From Lepiota brunneoincarnata (lineage: Eukaryota > Basidiomycota > Agaricomycetes > Agaricales > Agaricaceae), in contig JAEBUN010000007.1 in NCBI GenBank assembly GCA_023014365.1, positions 1,178,001 to 1,242,000 on the forward strand: a stretch of DNA of 64,000 bases, written 5' to 3'. Below the pieces are notes generated by a model. That model saw only the letters and a program-made list of their open reading frames with translations. It had not been told where the DNA came from and did no database searches. Each line of letters opens with the position of its first letter. Within the stretch, counting starts at the first letter, position 1. This document shows positions 56,692 to 64,000 of the stretch, one piece after another. The position numbers were made by a program, and so were the translations under genes.

Positions 56692-58716
56692 ATGGATCAA
56701 ACGGTTCCCGAAATCAACCTTTCACCAGTTTTTGCACCCGTCTATTGGGGTCAGTGTCTCTTTACATTCTTCCAGCAACGAACACATGAGTAACTCTATG
56801 TGACGGAATATCTAGGCTTCGTCATTTCGATATTGTACGTGAGATTTCGCAAATACGCACAGTCGCAGCAGCACATTGAGTCCGACTCTCGGAGGATAGG
56901 CTTGGTGGAATGACGATCGTACAGGCCTACATCTACTTTCCCAGTCCCGGGGACAGACTTGGTGTTCGACTGACGGTGAGCAAATGCTCAGTAGACTTAC
57001 TCCACGCCCAAATAGAGTGTCCTCATAATCTTCCTCCCTTCCCCTAGGCCGCCTCCATGCTGTACGCTCGAGCGCTGAAACTACCGATTCAACCGCTCAC
57101 ACGATTCACACACACACAGCATTCTGGACTTGATCTCTTCAGCCTTGATCGCTCAGTCTATTTACTACTACTTGGTACCTGCATTTACCCCACCCTCTCT
57201 GCGTCTGACCGCGATGGGTTAATCAAGTGATGACCGGCAGGTGCCACATTTTGGATCACTAGTGCCTCTTTCCTCCGTCACACCGTCAGTATTCATTCAC
57301 TGCCTCAAACCATCACATGATACTAACCCCACAGGCACTGATAGTGAACTATCGGCCGAGTGTTTGCTGTCCACAATCATCACAGCCATGTAATCCTTTC
57401 TTTTTGGGTAAGAATGAACATGAACTAAACTGAACCTTCTTGTCAGCTCCCAACTATACTTTGTTCATCAGCTGGTCAATGGTAAGTCGAGTTGTCAGAG
57501 ACGAGAGGGCTAGGCTAAATTTACCCCCCTCACAGTCAAGCGAGCCGGGAAAGGAAGCTGGGTGCTTATAGGGACCACTGTAAGCTTCGAACTATCTCAG
57601 TCGTCGCTGTGAGTATACTTACCCTGGCTGTTTCTGATTAGACCGCTTTCCTATTATTGGCGTTCGGTACGGTACTGCATCTATTCGCATAAGCTGGATG
57701 ATTTAAACTTCTTCTTGTGACTTCCCAGCTGGTGGTGTGGGTAAGCGCGAATCTAGGGTTCTGGTTTTTGATTACAATCTGAAACGTGTTCTCCAGCCTG
57801 TGTTGGTGCCATGTACAAATTCCACCACGGCGTTCTGTCAAACAGGAACACGATCTTCGCAGTAAGTGGAGTTAACATTCCTATGTGCTCTCTGTTCATC
57901 ATGTTTATGATGTTCGCCCTTCCCCCCATCCATCTCGTAGATCTTCTTCGGTATAGCTAAAGGCGCCGGTGCAGTCACAGACATTCTCGCCACCATCGCC
58001 ATGTGCCTTTTCCTATCATCCGCCAAAACCGGAATGAACCAGTAATAAGCCATTTCCTTGACTCAAAAAGCTCTACAGCACGAATTTTCTCACTATCCTC
58101 TCTCTTTATAGGACCAATACCCTACTGCGATCACTTGTCCAATTCGTCATACACAGAGGAATCCTCGTAACCCTCATCCAGGTGTTGCTCCTACTCACAT
58201 TCTACGCCCTTCCGGATCGGCTCGTGTGGTAAGTCTTGCCCCACATGATTCTGTCTGCTAAAATGACAATGACACGCAACTCAAACAAGGTTCGCGTTTC
58301 ATGTCAACGTAACCAAACTCTACGCCAACACGTTCTGTAAGTCCGGATATCTTCGTGCTCACTGGAGTCGCAACAGTACTGACACACACACTCTCTGTCT
58401 TTCAGTTGCCATGTAAGTTACAGGTACAGGAACGCCAAATTTCGTACTATCCCACTCATATACTCAGGTTGAATGCACGTGCTGGTCTGAAAGAAAGGAA
58501 CAACAAGACGACGACTGCTTCGACCTCAGGGAGCTTCAATGTGCACAACTCAAAGTTGCAGGTGTTCCGAGATCATGGACGCGGAGAACACGGACTTTCT
58601 GCTATCGAATCGGTATGTCTCTAAGGTAGCATGGGCGCCAAGTGCACATACTAAATGATCTATAGGGCGTCGAGATGCCCAGAATCTCCAAGACTGTTGT
58701 AATCTCGGAGCTGTGA
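56692..58716 (+). CDS. DUF6534-like seven-helix membrane protein, copy B
   Basis: Paralogue of copy A with more complete splicing. Start MDQTVPEINLSPVFAPVYW, then GFVISILY, GGMTIVQAYIYFPSPGDRL, LILDLISSALIAQSIYYYL, VPHFGSLVPLSSVTP, ELSAECLLSTIITA, SQLYFVHQLVN, KGSWVLIG, MYKFHHGVLSNRNTIFA, IFFGIAKGAGAVTDILATIA, LLRSLVQFVIHRGILVTLIQ, PDRLVW and FAFHVNVTKLYANTF. The tail runs from LNARAGLKERNNKTTT to MPRISKTVVISEL, stop at 58714-58716. Twelve or more introns of about 45-70 bases. About seven helices. Function of the family unknown; receptor-like or scaffold roles have not been shown. The intron around 57660-57730 is uncertain. Confidence 0.75.
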
Positions 58717-58874
58717 TACCCATATTATCGAGAGGAATGTTTTTGTCACTACCACTGCTATAATATTGTAGTTCCCATTATTTGGGACTCAAAGCTGTCA
58801 CTCGTTCTTTTCTACCAGTCAGGTACACAGATGACTATAACAACACATCAAATGATCGGGACACAAATCAACGC

Positions 58875-61800
58875 TCAACGTGTGTGATGCATCAGATCTG
58901 GCATCTGTCGCTTGGCGCACATGACTTGACGAAACCGCACAGACCACCAGCCTCTTTCTTCTCGTTCCTGTATATTCGCATCGTCCTGAGAGCACAGTTC
59001 GGAGACGCAGCCAGAAGGGCTCCTTGGTAGTGGCAATCCAGAATCAACCAGAGATGCTACAATACGTGCCGTGTCGTCGTTTCCGGTGGGTTGAGCTGCC
59101 TTCCATGGTCGACACCATATTTGCTTTGTGTAATCAGCGGAACTCTTGAAGGCTGCACGCCACTCTGGGACACCACGATGAAACGGGGATGACTTCACAG
59201 CCTGCTCTGATTGAGAAATACATATCCGTTCAAGACAGGGAGTGACATCGGCGGGGTTGCAATCGGGGGCATGCACCGGGATGACTTCAAGGAAGCTTGA
59301 CGTATCATCTAGAAGTCGTTATTTTTTTATCTTCCTACGTTCGAGTATGTTTAATCTCACCAGAATCCTCTACAGAGAATATTCGAACCTGTCCAATATC
59401 GCTAAGTAGCTCATGAGAGTCTGGGACATCAGAGGCACGCCCGCCAAACAGCACCAAGTCAGAGAATACAATGGCATAGACAGGGACCGCAGTTGATCGT
59501 AGTCCGGTTGAACCCGGCACAAGAAGCCTCCAGTCTGATGTAGGAGGAAAAGCAGAGTCTTCGTCTGAACTAGAATAGGTTGACTCGGTCTCGTACGATG
59601 AAATGCTCTCTTGCGAACCCGGTACTTCGAGGTTCGGTCCTGGGGTGCTTCGCTTTGCATCCCATGAGGTGATAGCCCTTGATAATCGCCGCGTGCGAGA
59701 GGTGCCTTTCAGAATATTAACACTGATTCCACGTTCCTGGGGGAGCGCGATGCAATATTAGCGGACCGTGCCAGAGAATTGAGCGAGTCCTGTCAGCAAG
59801 CAATGTCAGGGGACGGGGGCCATGAAAGCGCCTGAGTAGTGCACAGTCCCTTCGATGGTCTTCTTCCTCGCGCTTGACTGTATGCATGACATCAACGATA
59901 AGTTCCATAGAGCGCAGGAGGCTAAAGACGAGAATATATTGAGGACATTCCCGCGCTGTCAACTCGAGCAGTGCCTGGCCAAGGGTGGTTCGTTAGCGCC
60001 AGAACTTTGGGACAAAGAAGACAAACCGAGAATAGCTCTAGGTACTTCTGCAATCGATCCTCGGGTTCGGAGATATACCTTCTTAGTGTCCATCCAGTAT
60101 CTCGGTTCTGTTTGTCCTGGAGATCGACGAAGCACCCAAAATCGCTTCCCTCGTCCATCAGAAGCTGAAGTTCTTCATACATGCATGCAAGCCGTGCGAC
60201 ATAGGGTTGATAAATTTCGAATCTCGGTAAGAAAAAAAGTAATTGGCGGACAATATCATCCTGGTGGCGATGTAGGATTTCAAGGATTTGTTCGTGCAGA
60301 TGCAAGATATCCTCCAGCCAATCGAGAAATCGAGAAATCCGAGCTGGCACTCCTGAAATCCAAGTCTTGCTCCCATGTTTGCGTAGTGGTAGGACGTAGT
60401 GCTGTACACATGTTTGGAGGTTCTTGACAAAGGATTGCTCGGTAACGCGGAGCTGTTCGAACGTATCGGTTTCAATCGGCGATTGGCTACCAGGCCCAGA
60501 AGATGCAGTGTTCGACAGAGACACGGGCGGTGATCCCTTGGGTGATGCCACGGACCGAATTTCACGATCATTCCCAAACTGTAGAGCCGTTATGATACGG
60601 TTTGCTCCCCAAAAAGGCTATCCTGACCTGTTTTGAATGAGCCCCGCTTTGCCTGGATAGACTGAAGCATGGACGACGCTCCGTCGCTGAAATTGTTTAC
60701 TTGGTGCCTATCAGGTTCACCAGTAGACGACTCCGAAATATGGCTATCGCGATCAGGGTGGTGAAGGATATGCTCATACTGATGGTGGTATATTTCCGAA
60801 TCAGACGGTTTCAGCCCGAATGCCTCTCTCTCTCGTGTCGCAATCATGAGTGACCGTCTTGCTAGTCGCGCCGTCGCTGCACCAATCTCACCGATAGGTC
60901 GTTTCCCGCTGTCACCTATTTGGGGTTGTCATTGACGAAAGGGAGATCCAACAAGGACGAACACACCGTGGGGCACAGTTTCTGAGGGATCACCCAGTAT
61001 TGAAAGCGGTGGTGAAACAGAGACGTACTGCGAATGCCGGTTTTGATTATTTTTGTCGGTCCGATTGATATCAACTAATTGTGGGGCTAGCGGGGGCTTA
61101 TGAGAAGTGGATGGTAGCACGTTCATGTCACCCATGTCACTATATGCGAACCCCTGTTCGCCGTGATAATCACTGTTATCACTCTGTTGTGTTGTGCGGC
61201 GCTGTGCGGTCTGATCCAGGGTGGAGACGATATTCAATAACGCGGCTCGCCTCCTCTCATATTCGTCGGTCGCCATAGATTGAACAGGTGGCTCTCGACC
61301 ATCGGAGTACTGAAAATTGGACGAACCAGACGAGATGACTGAAGTGCGAGGTGTGCGTTCCACAGAACGATCAGACCAGGTTTTGTACTCGCCCGCGCCC
61401 AATTCTGTGCTAGGAATGCTTGCCTCCGGGAAGCTGTAGTCAAGCCCAAGGCCGATTCTTGAGTAGGATTCTACCGTGCTGCCAGAGTTGTCGCTGTCAC
61501 AATCAGAACCTGAGCTCGAGGGTATATCCGCATTGATGACAGTTAGCCTCCTTTGGTCTCTGCTTTCCCATTCACGGCGATTCCCTGGGTCAGACGAGTC
61601 AGAACTCCGATATTCTGTATACTCTGCTGCAAAGCGTGCTCGGGGGCGTGGAATATTTGATACAAAGTGCTTTGTTGAGCGCGGAGTTATTGACGTTCCA
61701 GGATGAGAACGAGGCGGAGGACCTTTATATTGGATAGGCGAGTGATTCGTGTTGTTAGAATGTGGTAGGTTGCTCGTACTAGAAGAGTAAGTAGCGGGGA

Positions 61801-62769
61801 GGGTTGGGCTCTGTTTCGATTTCAAAGTTCCCTGAAATTCGGCGTGAGAAATACGTGATACAACTTAAGGAAGATTGAGTTATCACTTTAAGGATCGATT
61901 TCTTGGGGGACCCCTTGGGCGGTGCGGTGATCGTAGAGCTTATTGATAACTTGCGCCTTAATATACTTTTGACTGAACGCAGAGACGTCCCTCTAGTATT
62001 TGAGCTGGGAATGACATTGAGTCGAGGTGTTTCGTCTCCTTGATATGAGCTCTGGGTAGGTGTACGTAGGGCAGATTTGGGGTATTTTGGTTTCACCGGA
62101 GATGTCACAGCCGGGTTCGACTGTATATCTTCGGGCACGTTGGCGGGTGAAGGTTCACGAATTCGTTGAGTTCGGTGAATTTCATGTGCGTTGCTCGAAA
62201 ACTCAGAAGGGTACTGTTTGTCGTGGGCGGGATGCCCAGGGCGCGTTTCGAGTCCCGGCCCATGCAGCCCACGGCTAAAGTTATGTGGAATTTTGGTGGC
62301 GACAGGCCGAGAAGATGCAATAAACGAAGGAGGGCGAGTCATCCTATCAACCGTGTCCCGCAAAGAGGGGCAGTAATTGCGCCTCGATCTGAGGTAGTCC
62401 AGCTATCTGACTTTGTCGTTTCTCCCGCTTGACGAGCTTTGCATGTGCGAGATGGCTGGCTGCATGGGTCTGTCTAGAGGATCTTGGAGACCTGAATTCA
62501 AACGATGACTCCGATGACGAGGAACCGGGAGGATACGACATTGGCATAAATTGCTCGTAATGACTCGCGTTGTCGGTTTGATCGCCCAGGGTCGAGGGCG
62601 GCTTGTTTTCCTTGCGTTGTGCTTGGTGAACGCTAGAGTAATGCACACCGCTAGCAGCAGCAGCGTAGTATGAAGGGGGATAGAAGGTTGGTAGCTGGGG
62701 CGTGGATCCTATGCGGGGGCTCGGGGTGGCGAGCAGCCGCGGCGATTTGTTCGTTATTGTCAACGGCAT
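58875..62769 (-). CDS. Rho guanine-nucleotide exchange factor (DH-PH)
   Basis: Large signalling protein of about 1,150-1,200 codons. The first ~650 residues are disordered and Ser/Pro-rich (start MPLTITNKSPRLLATPSPR). A DH domain follows (VTEQSFVKNLQTCVQHYVL, LEDILHLHEQILEILHRHQD, DDIVRQLLFFLPRFEIYQPY, EPEDRLQKYLELFS, YILVFSLLRSMELIVDVMH) and then a PH domain (RSILWHGPLILHRAP, VPVYAIVFSDLVLFGGRASD, VRIFSVEDS, and the closing helix EWRAAFKSSADYTKQIW). DH-PH proteins load GTP on Rho-type GTPases at the membrane. Introns include about 59345-59397 with a GTGAGA donor. Three one-base insertions break the frame: 62367-62370 (CCCC), 60576-60578 (T run next to a splice acceptor) and 59739-59743 (CCCCC in the PH domain). 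Stop at 58875. Confidence 0.82.
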
Positions 62770-63264
62770 TGATTATCACGAAAACGACTGTCTGGATTTC
62801 GTCGCCAAGTACCTGCTTGGATAAATACCACAGGAAGAATCGCACAGCGACCTGAGCTGAGGTTTAAACGTTCAAGACATGTTGCACTCTTCAGGATGAC
62901 AGAAACCCGCGGCCAATGGCGCCTATTTGCCATCGGCCACGAAAACAAACACCGAACAATCACAAGTGAATCAAGTACCGGTAGTATTCACGAACCTTTG
63001 ATCCTTTGAAGTGCTCGACACTCTTGTTCAGGTGGCACTGGTCATAAGTAAAATACTCGATGGGATTTTCTGGAGCAGTGTTTAATATTACACAGGGAAC
63101 GAGCGCGGCCGATGCCTCCTCTATTTCTGGAGCAAGAACGGAGCGGGCTTCGAAAGCGGTCACCTATTATAATAGAAGTTGTATTCAGAGCAATGTAAAT
63201 AGCATGAAGTCCAGCTAAGACATTCGAGGGAGAGTTCAACGAGGGTATCACGTTCATGTGAGCA
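62770..63264. other. Intergenic
   Basis: RhoGEF promoter and peroxiredoxin 3' flank. A 67-codon minus frame (62960-63163) has ordinary composition (SVLAPEIEEASAALVPCVIL) but no recognisable family. Confidence 0.35.
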
Positions 63265-64000
63265 TTAGTCGGTACGAGGACGCTTGTTAGTATGACCATT
63301 GGTGTGGCCATTGGCATTCATAGCATGGAAGTATTCGAGTTTTTCGGTCGGGTTGGGTTTGATGGTTTTGGAGCCCTCGTTCCAGTTCGCGGGACAAACT
63401 TCACCGTGCTTATCCTGAATTACAAGTCATCAGTGAATAACTTTTTTGGTTACTGTACGGAGGTGGGCAACATACGGTAAACTGAAAGGCTTTGATCAAA
63501 CGGATTGTCCTCATCAACGGAACGACCGACAGGGAGATCATTCACGGTGATTTGCCTATTAATTGATGGCGGCTATTAAGTGTTTCCGATTATCATCCAC
63601 AAGCAATTTCATCACCTTAAAATGCCCTTAGGGTCGATTAGGAACATGCCCCGCAGAGAAATGCCCTCATCCTCGAGCAAAACACCATAGTCGCGAGAGA
63701 TTTGCATATTCCTATCGGCAACAAGAGGAAGCTTAAGATCTGGACCAAGACCACCCTCCTTGCGGTTTTGCGTTGCCCAGGCCAGGTGAGAAAATTTAGA
63801 GTCCGTCGAAATGCCTGTCCCAGCGTCAGTGAGGTTCAGGACTTTTGCGAGTACGGCTGATAACTACCAAGGACAGTCGTGTTTAGCTGTTCGAACTGGG
63901 CAAGCGCGTCATTAAAAGCGAGGATTTCGCTATTCTAGGGTGAGCGGCTATTATAAAGAAGAAAAAAAAAGAGCGCTCACGTCGGGCATACGAAAGTGAA
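63265..64000 (-). CDS. Typical 2-Cys peroxiredoxin, 5' part outside the window
   Basis: Thiol peroxidase reducing hydrogen peroxide and peroxynitrite with electrons from thioredoxin. From the right edge leftwards: FTFVCPT with the peroxidatic Cys, then [94 protein letters not shown], and the resolving Cys in [17 protein letters not shown]. The tail reads [20 protein letters not shown], with a doubled NGHT unit and a basic KRPR motif that ordinary Tsa1 proteins lack. One extra base at 63509-63510 breaks SVDE/TIRL. At least five exons are visible; the N-terminal ~45 residues lie beyond 64000. Confidence 0.9.

Noticed and set aside
53039..58716. G-protein-coupled receptor assignment for the seven-helix pair
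   Set aside because: Helix count fits but no receptor-class motif is visible; the sequences fit the uncharacterised DUF6534 type better.
656..64000. Programmed +1 frameshifting as the reason for the many single-base breaks
   Set aside because: No shared slippery site or stimulatory structure is visible at the break points, the sites are mostly plain homopolymers, and sister genes lack them. A technical cause is simpler.
1..64000. CRISPR arrays, insertion sequences, rRNA, transposon ends
   Set aside because: No regularly spaced direct repeats, no transposase or reverse-transcriptase motifs, and no rRNA sequence were seen.

Overview
This is nuclear DNA of a filamentous basidiomycete, most likely an Agaricomycete. 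Nearly every gene is cut by short introns (about 45-65 bases) with GT..AG or, more often than usual, GC..AG ends. The gene families also fit: SUMO, DPH3, PRP46, TFIIS, a Rab18-like GTPase, DUF6534-type seven-helix proteins, arrays of HGDLKP-type protein kinases and a secreted GH43. A Rhizoctonia/Ceratobasidium-like fungus would fit, but that is inference. No organelle, virus, transposon or CRISPR signal was recognised.

Layout. 0.6-5 kb: an alpha/beta hydrolase and a secreted M28 metallopeptidase. 5-11 kb: SUMO and a very long BAR-like, charged-helix protein. 11.7-17.4 kb: two related six-cysteine small proteins, a flavin-reductase-like protein and DPH3. 18.7-24.5 kb: a Rab GTPase, a seven-helix membrane protein and a one-helix hypothetical. 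25.3-31.9 kb: TFIIS and PRP46 on a shared promoter, then a MED25-like vWA protein with a long disordered tail. 32.9-44.8 kb: a second alpha/beta hydrolase and two GNAT acetyltransferases that flank an array of protein-kinase units. 45-51.2 kb: a conserved small protein, a GH43 glycosidase, a mitochondrial-carrier-like protein and an F-box protein. 53-58.7 kb: two DUF6534-like membrane proteins with a decayed gene between them. 58.9-64 kb: a RhoGEF (DH-PH) and the 3' part of a 2-Cys peroxiredoxin.

Gene interplay is mostly housekeeping: transcription (TFIIS, MED25-like), splicing (PRP46), translation-factor modification (DPH3), SUMO conjugation, Rab and Rho signalling, and peroxide defence. The accessory part is the kinase array with its paralogous neighbours, the six-cysteine pair and the secreted hydrolases.

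Two observations dominate. First, many otherwise well-conserved genes carry a single extra base that breaks the frame. I count 16 such sites in 11 genes, all of the +1 type and mostly in short homopolymers, including in genes expected to be essential. This looks like a sequencing or assembly signature rather than decay, and frames below are described across these breaks without restoring them. Second, the kinase array shows an ancestral two-kinase gene that has been kept in one copy and split or degraded in another.
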